Source: Timema cristinae (taxonomy: Eukaryota > Arthropoda > Insecta > Phasmatodea > Timematidae). From it: 64,000 nucleotides of DNA. The notes below the pieces were generated by a model, which did not search any database, was not told the origin of the DNA, and saw only the letters and a list, made by a program, of their open reading frames with translations. Positions 42,501-54,497 of the stretch are shown here, piece after piece. The stretch lies in assembly GCA_039000515.1 (NCBI GenBank), contig JBCFYV010000012.1, positions 85,156,284 to 85,220,283 of the forward strand. Reading direction: 5' to 3'. Positions within the stretch are counted from its first letter, which is position 1; each line of letters begins with the position of its first letter. Made by a program: the position numbers and the translations under genes.

Positions 42501-43967
42501 CTGTGGATAGCATGGCACAGCTTGAATCAGCTGAGTTTTATATTCTCTTTACACACAAATGATGGCACAGTTCATTAAAATTCACACTCATTCTGTTTAA
42601 AGGTTAGTTCAGTTTGAACTAATACCAAACTGTACCTAATTAGCCATAAAATAAAAATATATTTTTACACTAAGTTTTTATTTTTCTAACATAATTCTCT
42701 TTTCCGTTGAACTTAGAAAAAAAAAGAAAAGAAAATTCATTCTATCAGAATGTGGTTTCAAATCCATGCCATACAGTTGTAGGTTTGCTTTCTTAGTATT
42801 AAATGATTAGGTTAAAATTCATTCCTAGATACCTTCTAATCTTACTGGTATTTAAAGAATCGAGAATCAATCTAATCACAAAACTTTCAATAACTCAAAT
42901 GATTAACTCACTAAGCCCAATAAATTAAAGATTTTGTATCCAAAACGAAAAAATTCAAAATTGGGCAAAATTATATAATCTATTATTAGGGAAATGCAAA
43001 ATTCGTATTTGCAATCAAACAAATTTTTACAAGAATTCTACCGTTTTCACATGAATAACATGAATTTAAGCTTCTTTTTTTTTCTAAATAAACACAATTT
43101 CTTTTTAATTTGGCAAATACATCATGAAATATATTTTTCAACATGGTAATACTCGTGATAGCATTACACCAGGACTGCCGTTTATAAGAATAGTATCAGA
43201 TTTTACTTATTTTATTCGTATAAAATGGATCACAGTAAAAATGAGTGTTTTAAGGATATTTAAGCTTTTTTAATTTGAAGTTAGCATTAAAAATCACGAT
43301 TTCTAATTTTACACATTATGATACCTAAATTTCGATAGTTTGATTCTATGTTTACAGCCTTTAAAAGATTTCACACTAGGTCCAAGAAAGGACATTCATA
43401 TATATGGACCTTGCTACAGGCAATCATGTTTAGCAAAATTATATATTCTTAAATTTTATTCCCTTCTCATTATTTGATAGTAGTTTAGTCTTCTATGACA
43501 ACATGTTTCGGTGTTGTTATTATATGTTCTAAGCCTTAGTTGATAATCGATTATTTCGATATTGCTATTTGTAAGACTCGATATATCGGGTTTTATATTA
43601 CTAAGTGTGAATTTATTTTGCGTATTTATATTTGATTTTTTCTCCGAATATGTTAATAAATAGTTAAATAACAATATGAACAAAAAATGTACAGTTTTAT
43701 CCTGGTTTTTTTATAACAAATACTAATTCGAATTGTATTTACATAAATAATAACATCACTTTCAGCTTATGATACCATTGCTTTTTGAGAAAAATAACAC
43801 CACTTTTATTCTAAAAATAACCTCACCTTTTGCATGTCTCTATTTACTATTATTTTATTTGCCATTAAATTTAAGTCCTGAAAAATGGCAAATGTATACA
43901 AAATGAACTTTGTTTTCTAGTGATCTTGCAGAGATCAAGCATGATTGTTTTGGTAATTTTGTGCTAG
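42501..43967. other. SF3B2 intron 5, right part
   Basis: AT-rich intron with no recognised element; the frames here are chance ones. Confidence 0.5.
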
Positions 43968-44395
43968 TGGTCTGCAAAGCTTCAAAACTTCGACTTGGCT
44001 TCAAAATAAATATCAACTTTGACTTCACTTCTTCAAACCTGCTTCAACAATTTGCCAATAAAAATATTTAAAGCTAAAATACTCTATGTTCAATTATTGC
44101 CATTCTGAGATGTTTTATACATTACATACATTGATGTGGAAAAAATATTTAATTCATTTAATTTGAAGATGTGATAATTACTTGATTTTTCAAAATAAAA
44201 TAAAATTTTACAAACATTTGTGCAATTAAATATTTATCAAATTATAAAAAGAACCATAAAATAATATTTTTTTAAATCATAAAACAATTATGATGATAAA
44301 AAATATCTGAACTTTAATTCAGCTTCAAGAATACTTCATATATTCATTTTGAGTTTAGCTTTGAATTGAAAAAGTGAACTTCACACATCCCTCTT
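43968..44395. mobile_element. hAT-like MITE copy
   Basis: It starts GGTCTGCAAAGCTTCAAAAC TTCGACTTGGC and ends AAAAAGTGAACTTCACACAT CCCTC, the same ends as 27265-27933 and 25206-25455 but with a shorter interior (about 430 bp) and no BED remnant. Confidence 0.6.
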
Positions 44396-44771
44396 TTGTA
44401 ATATTCACCCAATTAAATTTTTTGCAACTGCCTTGGAGGTTCATATATATATGAATATCATAGATTTATGTATGAGGTAGGATACACAAATAAAGATTGA
44501 AATTCTGCGTTTTGAAGAATTTTAATTGAGAAGTGAAAAATAAGGCAAAAATGTAATCAAAACAAGACAAAAATTGCGACATCTCTAATATTTACCCTTA
44601 TCATGCTGTTAACTTTGATTAGATAGTAGTTAAATAAAGAGAATTTCCAGAACTAGAACCTATTAATGACAAATTATAAATAAGTTATCAAACATTTAAA
44701 AATACCTAATTTTTGCCTTATCGGTAAAAAAATCCAATATTGTAAAGACCCAACAAGGAAGGAGTTCTCAC

Positions 44772-44973
44772 CCATCTCCTCAGCTTCCACACCAATCTGC
44801 TTGGCACGCTCTGTCTTGAAGGCAAGTGCCTGCTCTAGTGCCATGGGCAGCTTCACCTCCTTCATGTCAGAGGGAGGAGGGTCTACCTTGATGGATAGCA
44901 GGGAGGGCAGTTTTCCCCGGGACTCATCGTCAAGCTCGACCCCAGGAGGGCCCGACACAGACATGTTCATCGG
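44772..44973 (-). CDS. SF3B2: SF3B2 coding exon 5
   Basis: Acceptor TACACGCAG, donor GTGAGA, entry phase 0, exit phase 1. The frame reads PMNMSVSGPPGVELDDESRG, then KLPSLLSIKVDPPPSDMKEV and KLPMALEQALAFKTERAKQI, ending GVEAEEMG. The LPxALExxLAFKxxRxxQxG phrase is conserved in SF3B2. Confidence 0.95.
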
Positions 44974-45064
44974 CTGCGTGTAAAAAACACATATTGTTAC
45001 CCTTTTATTACTGTTTAATCACAATCATGCACGCAGATATCTTTCTTTGTTAGAAAAAACAGAT

Positions 45065-45305
45065 TTTATTTTAGCATTGCATCTTACTACCTGTTTAGTT
45101 TATACGCAGATGTACCAATTACACTAATGAGTTAGTGATGAGGAAGGTTGAATTTAGAGGAAGTATACCTGTATTTTGGTGGAGGGAGAGTAGAAAACAA
45201 TTTTGGAAAAACCACCCTATATACACCCGACCAGGATTCAAAACTCAACCTGCCTGTCATCGGTCATCTAGTCTAACACTAGAGTAACGTCTTAAACCAT
45301 GTGAC
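45065..45305 (-). mobile_element. SINE family B copy
   Basis: Reversed tail TTTTAGCATTGCATCTTACT ACCTGTTTAG, then the B body (GAGGAAGTATACCTGTATTT) and the head relic (CACTAGAGTAACGTCTTAAA CCATGTGAC). Confidence 0.7.
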
Positions 45306-45454
45306 AACTGAAAAAGGTTGACAGTTGGTTAATGTGTTCATAAAGTGTCATAAATAAAATCTAATTTAAAGTAATTTATCAATAACTATTCATCAACATG
45401 GTAATTATTATATATGAGACTTTCTAATACTTCAATCCTTTTAGAATATATAAG

Positions 45455-45600
45455 AAAATAACAGCAAGTGTGCAATTGAGAGTAGGAGAGTGCAGGAGGA
45501 AGAATGGTGGAAGGACAAAAGGAGATGGAGCCCTTATACTGAATGGACCTGAGCAAAGGCTGGAAACAGTTTATGATGATGAAGAATATATCAGATTCTA
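45455..45600 (+). mobile_element. LINE 3' tip
   Basis: GAGAGTAGGAGAGTGCAGGA, GGAAGAATGGTGGAAGGACA and GGCTGGAAACAGTTTATGAT GATGAAG match the end of the 10140-12350 element. Confidence 0.7.
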
Positions 45601-45654
45601 AATTCGACAAAAATTAAATTTTCAAATTTTGAATTGGAACTTGTCTTAGGGCTC

Positions 45655-45790
45655 TCATCATCATCATCATCATCAACAACTTTAATCATCCTGTGGTCGG
45701 GTCAGTTTAATAAAATGCCTCCATCTTCCTCCTTTAATTTCTTCCATTCTTCTCCTCTCACGCTAACACTTTCTGTTACCTGCTTACCTG
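45655..45790 (-). mobile_element. LINE 3' tip, opposite orientation
   Basis: (ATC)n then the complement of the same LINE 3' end (CCATCTTCCTCCTTTAATTT CTTCCATTC; CTTTCTGTTACCTGC). With the tip at 45455-45600 it forms a tail-to-tail pair about 55 bp apart. Confidence 0.75.
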
Positions 45791-46269
45791 ATAATTAAAA
45801 TACATGAAGTGGACCAACCAGGAGAGGTTGAAGCAAGCTGATAATTTAAGCAATAATAGGACAAGTAGTTTAATAGTAGATAAAGGTTTAAATTCCAAAT
45901 AGTTTATATGCTAAAATTTTGAAATTAAATATATAGAATAAAAATTATTGTAAAATGAATAGAGCAAAATAATCCTGATTTATAGTAGAATAAGATGTCC
46001 AGACAAATGTATAAGGAAGTTGAAAATAAAGAAGAAAATCCCCAAATGCTATGATAACTAACCACAATTTTTGTTTTTTCAAGTATAAAACAACCTACAA
46101 AAAAATTAAAATTTTTGACTTAAGAATATTGAAAATATTTTATTTATTTGTATAGGGTCGATTTATTGATGGTTTTATCCTAGGTATGAGTTGAGAATTT
46201 GCTTACAGTTAGTACAGCAGGTGTAAAATATTAAAGTCGGGTCAAATCTAGTATTTTACAAATCCGAAT

Positions 46270-46335
46270 TCTTATTTTATCTGTGCGTATAACCCAAACG
46301 AGTAATAAGATGTGGTGCTAATAATAATTATTATT
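46270..46335 (+). mobile_element. Solo SINE tail
   Basis: GTATAACCCAAACGAGTAAT AAGATGTGGTGCTAATAATA is the shared tail of families A, B and D with no body attached. Confidence 0.6.
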
Positions 46336-46554
46336 TTATCTACAAATCCCAAGTCTCGAATTCGAATCTGAATCTTGAAACAATGATGAACAAAAGAGAA
46401 TTATAAATAGAATATAATGATATAAAATAGAAATAATAGCTAAATGTGTGGTTTTTTACTGTATTATTTGAACCATCAATAAGGTGTATTATTGCTATGA
46501 AAATTTCGACTTTTATTTGATACAAGTTTTAAATAACTTATTAACGGTGTTCCA

Positions 46555-46800
46555 CATCTTCAAGTCATCACATTGCTATTAAAGTCTTCATTTGTAAATT
46601 TTGACCAAAAAAAAGGTCAATATTGGGTCAAAAATATTCAATGCTCTCGTATAAAATATGTTGGCATGTGGTTAAAACTTTTGAAATGTTATTAGTGATT
46701 GCACAACTTAAGGTCATTGCATTGCTATTAAAAGTCCTCATTTGTAAATTTTAACCATTAAAAAAGGTGGATACTAGGTTTCCAAGAGTATACACTTTTG
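46555..46800. repeat. 145 bp direct duplication
   Basis: CACATTGCTATTAAAGTCTTC ATTTGTAAATTTTGACC near 46568 recurs as GCATTGCTATTAAAAGTCCTC ATTTGTAAATTTTAACC near 46718, each followed by A-rich AAAAGGT. It is followed at 46860-46945 by GGGTCCATGGCCTTTGTCAG and GGGTTCGTGACCCGAAAA, which look like the end of a hAT-type element. Confidence 0.7.
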
Positions 46801-47255
46801 TATTAAAGAGATAGATAGTAAGCAAAATTTTCTGAAAGTGTATTACGTCCATTTTTATGGGAAGGGGGTCCATGGCCTTTGTCAGATTCTAATAGGGGTT
46901 CGTGACCCGAAAAAATTAAGCTCCACTGGCTAAGCTATGGTTGTTTAGACTCTCCTATAGTTATATTGGGTATGAAACACCAATAAACAGTATTGAAGCT
47001 CTAAAACAAATTTATATTCAAAAGCTTTTGAAAGAAAGAAAAACCAACATACATTTTATTTTTTTGAATCTCAAATCAAATATTTTTTCAGATCCTTTAA
47101 TCTTGAATCTCTAAGAATTCAAGGATCCCATTCCTGGTAAGTAATCTAATTTTTTTATTTTTTTATTTAATATACTAATCGAGCCTTGAATCCTACAAAG
47201 ACAAGAGGTTCTAAATAACCTAATGAGCAGTGAACCAGAAGCTTGTCATACTCAC

Positions 47256-47447
47256 CTCCATGCCCGGAGGCGGCGGCATCGCCACAGCAGGGGGCGGGCC
47301 TCTCATCTGAGGTGGAGGTGGTGCTATGGGGGTGTTTGGAGGTGGAGCAGTCATGTCGATACCAGGTGGCATCATGCCCGAGATGGTTGGTGGTGGGGGT
47401 GGCAGTACAGGCGTCACTGAGATAGGGGGCGGAATGCTCATAGCCTG
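47256..47447 (-). CDS. SF3B2: SF3B2 coding exon 4 (proline-rich)
   Basis: The frame reads QAMSIPPPISVTPVLPPPPP, then TISGMMPPGIDMTAPPPNTP, and IAPPPPQMRGPPPAVAMPPP PGME before GTGAGT, phase 0 at both ends (64 codons). This is the low-complexity proline/methionine region near the front of SF3B2. The acceptor is CAGCAG, so splicing may start at 47447 or 47444 and add or drop one glutamine. Confidence 0.93.
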
Positions 47448-47644
47448 CTGCATGTCAAAAACACATGACATGTGTCAACAAAATAAATTATCGGTCCTTA
47501 ACAATAAATGTAACATCCTCTACTCACAAATTATGCAGAGGCCCAAATAGAAACAAAAAAGAATTAAACAATAAGAGTGAATTGTTTGAGTGATATAACA
47601 CGAATCTGAGAACAGACTATTGTTCCTCAGATGCACACAACTCA

Positions 47645-48633
47645 CCCAGTTGCGAAAACTATTTATAAGATGGCCGTCCCTTGTGTCCTAATCTTAGAAA
47701 GCTCATGTGAAGCTGTTTTTACAGCCTCCACATCATCCAAATGCTTCCCTTTTAGATATTTTTTCATTCTCAGGAACAGAAAAAAGTCGTACGGGGCTAG
47801 GTCTGGCGAATATGTAGGGTGGGGAATGATAGCCCATCCCTGAGAATCCAAATAGCGGTTCAGAGACAAGGTCGTGTGTGCGGGGGTGTTGTCATGGTGA
47901 AGGAACAAGTCACCTGATCGCCAGATTTCCGGGTGTTTCCTTTGTACTTCCTCCCTCAAACATCTTAAAACTTCCAAATAAAAGTGATGATTAACAGTCT
48001 GACCAGGGGGACAAATTCCCGGTGCACAATTCCACAAACATCGAAAAAACAATGATCATCGTCTTAACATTCGACCTCACTTGTCTTGCTTTTTTTGGTT
48101 GGGGTTGTTGGGGGTCTTCCACTGGCTAGACCCTTGCTTGGTTTCAGGGTCATATTCCTAACACCGAATCTCATCACCTGTAATGACCTTGGTCAAAAAG
48201 TTTGGGTCACTTTCAATATGATTTTTCAAGTCCTGGCTCAAATTCAGACGAATGGTTTTTTGATCCTGTGTGAACAGGTGAGGAACAAACTTAGCGGCAA
48301 CACGTTCCATTTGCAAATACTCAGTCAAAATCCACTGTCACGAGCTCCAACTCACTACTGTCCGTTCTGAAATTTTGTTGATCGTGAAACAACAATCCTT
48401 GTAGATTTTTTCAATGTTTTCGTCAATTTGAGATTATGAAGGGCGCCCAGAACAGCATGATCTTCAACACTTATCTCGCCACGTTTAAAGCACCCAAACC
48501 ACTCGAAAACTTGTGTGCGGCTCATAGCATCCTTCTTGAAAGCTTGTTGAAGCATTTGATATGCTTCAATTGCCAATTTTTCAAGCAGGAAGCAAAATTT
48601 CAAACACACTATTTGTTCTTTTAAAACTGTCAT
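47645..48633 (-). pseudogene. mariner transposase, nearly full length but broken
   Basis: On the minus strand the gene starts MTVLKEQIVCLKFCFLLEKL (48633). The HTH region follows (MSRTQVFEWFGCFKRGEISV EDH), then the first catalytic Asp near 48175 (KVITGDEIRC, usually GDETW) and EYDPETKQGSSQW. The D34D part comes last: LFLHHDNTPAHTTLSLNRYL and HPTYSPDLAPYDFFLFLRMK. All three Asp positions survive. Frameshifts separate the HTH and DDE parts, there are stops after IRC and near 48080, and TIRs are not recognisable. It is antisense to nothing: like SF3B2, it lies on the minus strand. Confidence 0.92.
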
Positions 48634-48944
48634 AACGATTTTGCAATCAGCAAACGAGAACAGTTGAGAAAAACAACACTACAATCAAACATAGCCTTCT
48701 AGGCATACGCTGCTTGGCCAACTGATTTGGGAAGGTCTCTAGTAGACCCACCTAGCGGGATAACTCTCTACCACGCCCACGGCCGAGAAAGAGCTCCATC
48801 AATCGAGAACACTCTTTGATGGTCTAGAACGGGAACAACTTCCTTTCTCAATCACTTTGGAATGTGTTAGCACTGCACACCTCCTAGCTGTCACCACTCG
48901 AACTACAGTCGGCTCAGTCATTTGGCATGCCAATTCGAAGAGTT

Positions 48945-49232
48945 TACTTTACATACATTACTGTTTCCAGCCTGTGGCCTAGGTCAGTTTGTAATTCAAG
49001 CTATATGTTTTCCACTACCGGCTTGCTTGGCCTGCCGTAGTTTAATTTGCCTTATAATCTAACTTAAGACTAGGAAAGACACAACATCCAGTCCCCGGCC
49101 ATTAATTCATCACTGTGAAAGGGTAAACTCACATTTCACCAATGATACATTTTTCGGCCATGCTGGGAATCAATCTCGGGACCCTTAGCTCAGTAGACAG
49201 ACATGCTACCGAATGAGTTAAGGTGTCGGATC
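48945..49232 (-). mobile_element. SINE family C copy
   Basis: Best copy of family C. The minus strand has a head GTAGCATGTCTGTCTACTGA GCTAAGGG, then ATTGATTCCCAGC, and the body is shared with 4886-5175 (CACAACATCCAGTCCCCGGC; TTTCACCAATGATACATTTT). Confidence 0.75.
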
Positions 49233-49548
49233 CAATTCAAACACTCTGGGTTCAATTTGCCATTTTTCAAAAGCCATTTGATGTTTTTTATGGTTACTAA
49301 AAAGTTATAGTTCTCTCCCAAATTCTCTAATAAAAGTAAGTTAATGAAAATGAAAGTGTTTTTATATTTTGTTTTTAAATTTTGCAATATTCCTGAATAT
49401 TTACTAAAATGTTCTCAAATTTTTGACTTTTCTGGGTTTTTTGAATCACTAATTTGTTAACGCTCCATAGACAATATTAAAACTATATAAGATTATAAAA
49501 CATGTTGATGCCATTTATTCCAACCCTGTGGCATAGACTGCCACTTAC

Positions 49549-49665
49549 CAGCTCCCTCTGTTTCTCTAGAAGAGCCTCCTGCTGCAGACGAAACAACTCC
49601 TCCTCCTGGCGACGCTGCCTCATTTGGCGCTCCTGCTCCTCTTGTTGTTTTTCCGCCATTGCAGA
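49549..49665 (-). CDS. SF3B2: SF3B2 coding exon 3 (coiled coil)
   Basis: After GTGTATAG the frame reads SAMAEKQQEEQERQMRQRRQ, then EEELFRLQQEALLEKQREL before GTAAGT, phase 0 at both ends (39 codons). It is a charged, glutamine-rich helix that forms a coiled coil with exon 2. Confidence 0.93.
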
Positions 49666-49764
49666 CTATACACACAAACAAGGGAAAATACAGCAATTAA
49701 AATAACTTTTTACATTAATATAACAAATTATGTAGGCCTATAGTGGAACAGGTTTTTTTTTCTT

Positions 49765-50008
49765 AGCATCACGGCTTACTAACCATTCAGGTTATACGCT
49801 TAGGTATTAATTATGCCAATGGTATTAAGGATTAAGAAGGTTATATTTAAAGGAAGTGTACCCACATTTTTGTGGAAAGAAAGTGGAAAGCCTTTTTGGA
49901 AAAACTACTCTCAGTACACCCAACAAAGATTTGAACCTCGATCTCCCTGTCATCAGAAGCCTAGTCTACTGTGAGAGTAGTGCCTTAAACCATACAGCCA
50001 CCAAAGCA
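49765..50008 (-). mobile_element. SINE family B copy
   Basis: Reversed tail TTAGCATCACGGCTTACTAA CCATTCAGG, B body (GGAAGTGTACCCACATTTTT) and head relic with B box AAGATTTGAACCTCGATC. Confidence 0.72.
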
Positions 50009-50389
50009 GGTTTGAACAGTTAAACAGTGAGAGGCAGAAAACGGTATAATATGAAAAGGAAGTGATAAATTATTAGAACTGGATCGACTCCACATTTTCC
50101 TGAATCTATATCTTAATTTTATCCACAAATCTGGAATCTCTTACTAATCTTAGAAAATATGGTAAGAGAAAGAAGTTAACTCCCCTACAAAGGTACAATT
50201 TTTTTTTCCTCTGATATTTTTTACACTGTGGTATATTAATGGTCTGATGTCTGGCTGCTAGATTTGTCCAATAATTATGTTGGGCTAAATCAACAGTAAA
50301 CAGCATTATAGCTCTAAAAATTTACTCAAAAATGTTTGCACAATTACTACATAAAACATATTACAATAATCATCTAGTGATAACCAACT

Positions 50390-50445
50390 AAATTGACCCA
50401 GCCACAGGCTGGAAACAGTTGATGATGATGATTATGATTATGATG
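50390..50445 (+). mobile_element. LINE 3' extreme tip
   Basis: TTGACCCAGCCACAGGCTGG AAACAGTTGATGATGATGAT is the last 45 bases of the LINE family seen at 12320 and 45540. Confidence 0.6.
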
Positions 50446-50670
50446 ATACCCAACAACTCAACAAGTTAAGGCAACTACTTTTGTGTATTTATGTACCAAA
50501 GGTTGTGCTATGCAGTTGATAATTTTAACAAATAGTGTCAATTCAGATAGTTCCAATATACATTATACCTTTTTTAAGTAAAAAAAAAGTAGTGATTTAA
50601 ATTTAAGATATTTTTTCTGAGATCAAGAAAAGGTGTTCCAGGTTAACTAGTGAATGTCTATATCTAATAC

Positions 50671-50760
50671 CTGTTGGAGCCGTAAAAGTTCCTCCTGCCT
50701 CTGCTGTTCAATCATTAACTGTTGCTTCTGGATCCGCTCATGGAACGGCTGTTCAGGCAT
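50671..50760 (-). CDS. SF3B2: SF3B2 coding exon 2
   Basis: Acceptor GTGTGTCTCAG, donor GTATTA, exactly 30 codons, phase 0: MPEQPFHERIQKQQLMIEQQ then RQEELLRLQQ. It is a Q/E-rich helix. The ATG that opens it could serve as an alternative start if exon 1 is skipped. Confidence 0.9.
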
Positions 50761-50810
50761 CTGAGACACACAAATGTGCTTCAGTAGAACTAGTAAATGT
50801 TCATCATCTT

Positions 50811-51614
50811 AAGGTATATCTACACCAGAGTGAATGTGAAAGAACACAATCAAGCGAGCATCGGCGAATGAAAAATTTGTTTGTGTGTAAACAGTTTGCG
50901 AATGAGGGCAAACATGAGGGAACAGAATTCCGCAGTGTTCGCTCATGTTCGGTTCGCATTTGCTGATGATCCCTCTGTTGTCGATCTTTGAGTGAATAAT
51001 CAAAGGAAATGTGTGCCCTCCCCTGTTCATTTTTTTTCTGGTGTAAACAGTCTCACAATTCAGACGCTGCCCGCATACAGCTTTTATTTTTGTGTATCTA
51101 AATTTCCAGATCTAAGCTTTAGTGATCATACTTGTTTAATACTCATCATTTAGTAGTGACTGTCGTGTTTTTCTACTGTAGTAGTGCATACTGGAGTGAT
51201 CTGAGGAAAGCACATTAGTTTTAACTGAGTAGTACCGTGCATACAAGTGTTTATGGGACCCAAAAGACCCAGAATTTTTAACTTTTAATAAAAAGAACAT
51301 TATGCATGAAAGGCCATGGCAGACCTAGTTGAGGCTGGAGCGTCAGAAGTGAAGAAAAAATGAATGCCTTACCATCCTCATTTAAACACAAAGTCTAAGG
51401 AGGGGAGCATTACATCAGGGATGGGCGCTAAGGGGTGGATCTTTTGCGAACATGGCTGTTAACTATGATTCTCCAGTTGTTCTGCGCAGTCTAAACGACC
51501 ATCGAACATATATGAACAGCTTTGAATAAAGCAGGAGTGAATGTCAGCGAATGTTCTCCAAATGCTTGTTCACTCATGTTCTCTCATGTTTACTCCAGTG
51601 TAAATGTACCTTTA
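50811..51614. mobile_element. Non-autonomous DNA transposon, about 0.8 kb
   Basis: The left end AAGGTATATCTACACCAGAG TGAA matches the reversed right end AAGGTACATTTACACTGGAG TAAA in about 20 of 24 positions. TTAA lies at both borders (CTTAAGG and CCTTTAA), so a piggyBac-like TTAA duplication is possible. Both ends also repeat GAATGTG/GAACATGAG phrases inward, a subterminal feature. No ORF is inside. It sits in the SF3B2 intron between exons 1 and 2. Confidence 0.7.
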
Positions 51615-52049
51615 AAGCTGGTACTTCTATCAAAGCACACCACAAGAGACTCAAGGCCTTTCACTTATGGGTCCTAAAAGACTATGTGGTATAAACGTGT
51701 TATTTAGAGTTAACCCAGTAAAGGGTAGCTAAAGAACGATAACTATAAAATTCCCTACTTCCCCAGGTTTTACAGACAACATTTAAAACATTTCTCGAGA
51801 CAACCTATTTGCAATTTTTCTTGTGAGTGCCAATTTTTCTGTTTTTACATTGATCACATATTTTCAAAAATCATCAAAATGGCTAATCAACATACGTAGA
51901 AGTTAACTTTATAGTACTGTACCCAATGTTTAAGGTATTATTTGTGTCTGTGTAAGTAAATATGTCATAAAAGGAACCCTGTTCTCACTTTCATTTTAAT
52001 ATTTATGTGGAGAATTGGTCATATGTTTAAAATCCATGACTTTTCCTTG

Positions 52050-52059
<10 letters not shown>

Positions 52060-52092
<33 letters not shown>

Positions 52093-52357
52093 GCACCACG
52101 TCTTACTACCCATTCGGGTTATACGCACTTACGCTAATGTGTAATGGTAGGGTGATAGTGAGATGAAATGAAGGACCTACAGTTTAACGTGGAATCCGAA
52201 CCACGGTGGAAGCCTGGCATTCCCCACATTCACAAGATGTCTTGTCAGAGGTGAAGGAAGGGTTTGGTAATCAGATAAATCTTTGCCGGGACCGAGGTTT
52301 GAACCCCGGCCGCCAGCACAGAAGTCTGACACCTTACCCCTAGACCACCAGGTCACC
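52060..52357 (-). mobile_element. SINE family A copy with 14 bp TSD
   Basis: A full-length reverse copy with perfect 14 bp duplications CTTGTTTTTTATTA at 52046-52059 and 52358-52371. It is the longest duplication seen and probably a young insertion. Confidence 0.95.
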
Positions 52358-52769
52358 CTTGTTTTTTATTAAATATCCTGAATTTCTTTTTTCCCTGACA
52401 TTTCCAGGTTTTCCCTGTCTGTAGCCACCATGAATGTAACATTGTGAATGTTTCATTAAATAAAAACAAAACTAAATATGTTAATGAGCTGTTAGAATAG
52501 GATCTTTGAAAAAGAATAATCAAACATAGCCCTTATGGTGACTAATAAATTCTCAATCAGCTACAATAAGGGTGATTTTCCAAATGCGTTATTAATAGTA
52601 TTTTTCTTATCTTTCCCATCCCCCTAACTAACATGGGTGCAATTACTCTATTCTGCTCACTTCTCTCTTAAATCTACGATTGATGTTAATCCACATTTGA
52701 TCTTATTTTAAAAATTGTTAAGGTTTTTTTTTATAGAGAACACTGTTTCAATGGGATCATGTTTTATCT

Positions 52770-53010
52770 AATAATTTTACTAACCTGGTTATTCATCATC
52801 ATTAAATATGTCCCCAGTAAGCACATCACTAATAATCTTAGTACAGACATAGCCCCTAGTCCTATGGCTGTTAATTTATAGTGGCTAAAAAAGAGAAGTT
52901 GGAATTTAACCAATGATAAATTTGTCAGCTTTGCCAGGACCCAAACTCGAGGACTTTTGATTAGGTTGTATCTGAATTCTCTAATTATGTATTGTCGCCT
53001 TGCCATGCAA
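52770..53010 (-). mobile_element. SINE family C-like fragment
   Basis: A diverged copy: AACCAATGATAAATTTGTCA and CAGGACCCAAACTCGAGGAC parallel the family C body and B box; the head is eroded. Confidence 0.45.
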
Positions 53011-54447
53011 CCTTGTAAGTTTTATTGTCATTTGTATTGACAGGGATGTGGAGATGTATAGATCCATACAAATCGTCATCTAGGATGCTAGAGAATATGG
53101 ATTTATGTTTCCTGCCATATTTTTGTAAAAACACAAGAAGTTTCATGGGCTTTACGTTTTGACATGAATCATATATTTTATCACTATACGTAAGTAAACT
53201 ACAAGCCTCTTCTATTTATATGGCCTAAGAGTAGATGCCACAAAATATCATCTTGATTTGCGACAAAGTTCGCTTTGGCCTATAAATACAAAGCCAAGAT
53301 AAACTTTTCAATAGAAAGAGTCCTTATTTTTTAAGCTAATTTTGATTTGTTTTCAACTATTTCTACATTGTTATTTATAAGAAATCACTTTTAATTCCAC
53401 TTTGTTTCAAACTGACAAGAGATTGTATGAAAGGTTAACTACTATCATTGCTTCTATATCTATCACTGTTTCTAAGTTTTTGAGGTGCAATTTTATAGTT
53501 TATTTTTCTTTTGCCATTAAAATCTTCTCGTTCGCAATTTTGATTCGGGCTGGATAAATTTTCTCTGTATTGATAATAAACTGTTTTATTTTTCCAACAA
53601 AATTGTTTGTGATGCCGGAATCAAAAAGAGAACTAATGTTTATGGCATTCTCTTTGTCTATTTCAGCTGTAAATGAAATAAAACTAATTTAGTCCCTTTT
53701 AGCTATATTTTTATCTTTCTTTCTCCATTGCTGACTCTAGCTTGAAATCTTCTTCCTCGATAATGTCATGATCCTTTTCTTTGACCTTTGAAACCTCTTT
53801 GATTGTGCCCATTCATAAGGTAATTAGTGCAAAAAGATTAGCTTACCCAGATAAACAGTAGGCCTACTTTTTTTTCCTTCATTTATGTGAAACCAACATG
53901 TCATTTCTTTTAAGCCTATCCTGATTTATATAGTTTTTTCAGCTCCCAAAAACTTACTTTTCACGAAATCTACAGTTTTTCACTAAATTTTTCAAGTATA
54001 GTCATTGCAGTGTCATAATTTGGTGGTAGGCCTACCTAGCATTAGCAACTAATGGAATGTCGTCTTCTTCGCAGGTTGATCCTGATGATTACAGCGAAAT
54101 GGCCAACTGATCAAATTCCACAAAATGATTTTGTAGATTTATCCTATCGTCGGATTCCAGTTGTACAAGTTGACGACGATAGCTTGTACAAAAGACTTTT
54201 CTTTTATAATACCTTTCTAAGTTTCTTATAATCTCAAACAATGACTCTTCATTTCTTCAATAATCCACATGCTTATTTTTAAGTTTATACTCACCTGACT
54301 ATATATAAAAGCTAGAGAATATCTGGGACACTTTTGGATAACGTTAATAATTATCATAATTAAGTTTACAATAAATAGTCCGTAAATACTTTAGGAATAG
54401 GTTAAAAACAAGACCTATCAAACATGACTGTCATGGGGGCTACTTAC
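53011..54447. other. SF3B2 intron 1, right part
   Basis: AT-rich intron. No exon or classified repeat recognised. Confidence 0.5.
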
Positions 54448-54497
54448 ATTAGAATCATCTTGCGAACCATCCATTTTGACGAAAAGTTGTTTTACAG
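54448..54497 (-). CDS. SF3B2: SF3B2 coding exon 1 with start codon
   Basis: The exon follows TATTCTGTTTTCAG, so a non-coding 5'UTR exon must lie further upstream, beyond 54500. The start ATG is at 54474-54472 in a good context (AAAATGG) and gives MDGSQDDSN before GTAAGT (coding 54474-54448). The whole gene totals about 834 codons, between the fly and human lengths I recall for this family. I see no SAP domain at the front, which vertebrate SF3B2 has; whether arthropod SF3B2 usually lacks it I cannot say. The product is the SF3b subunit that, with SF3B4, anchors the U2 snRNP near the branch point. Confidence 0.88.
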
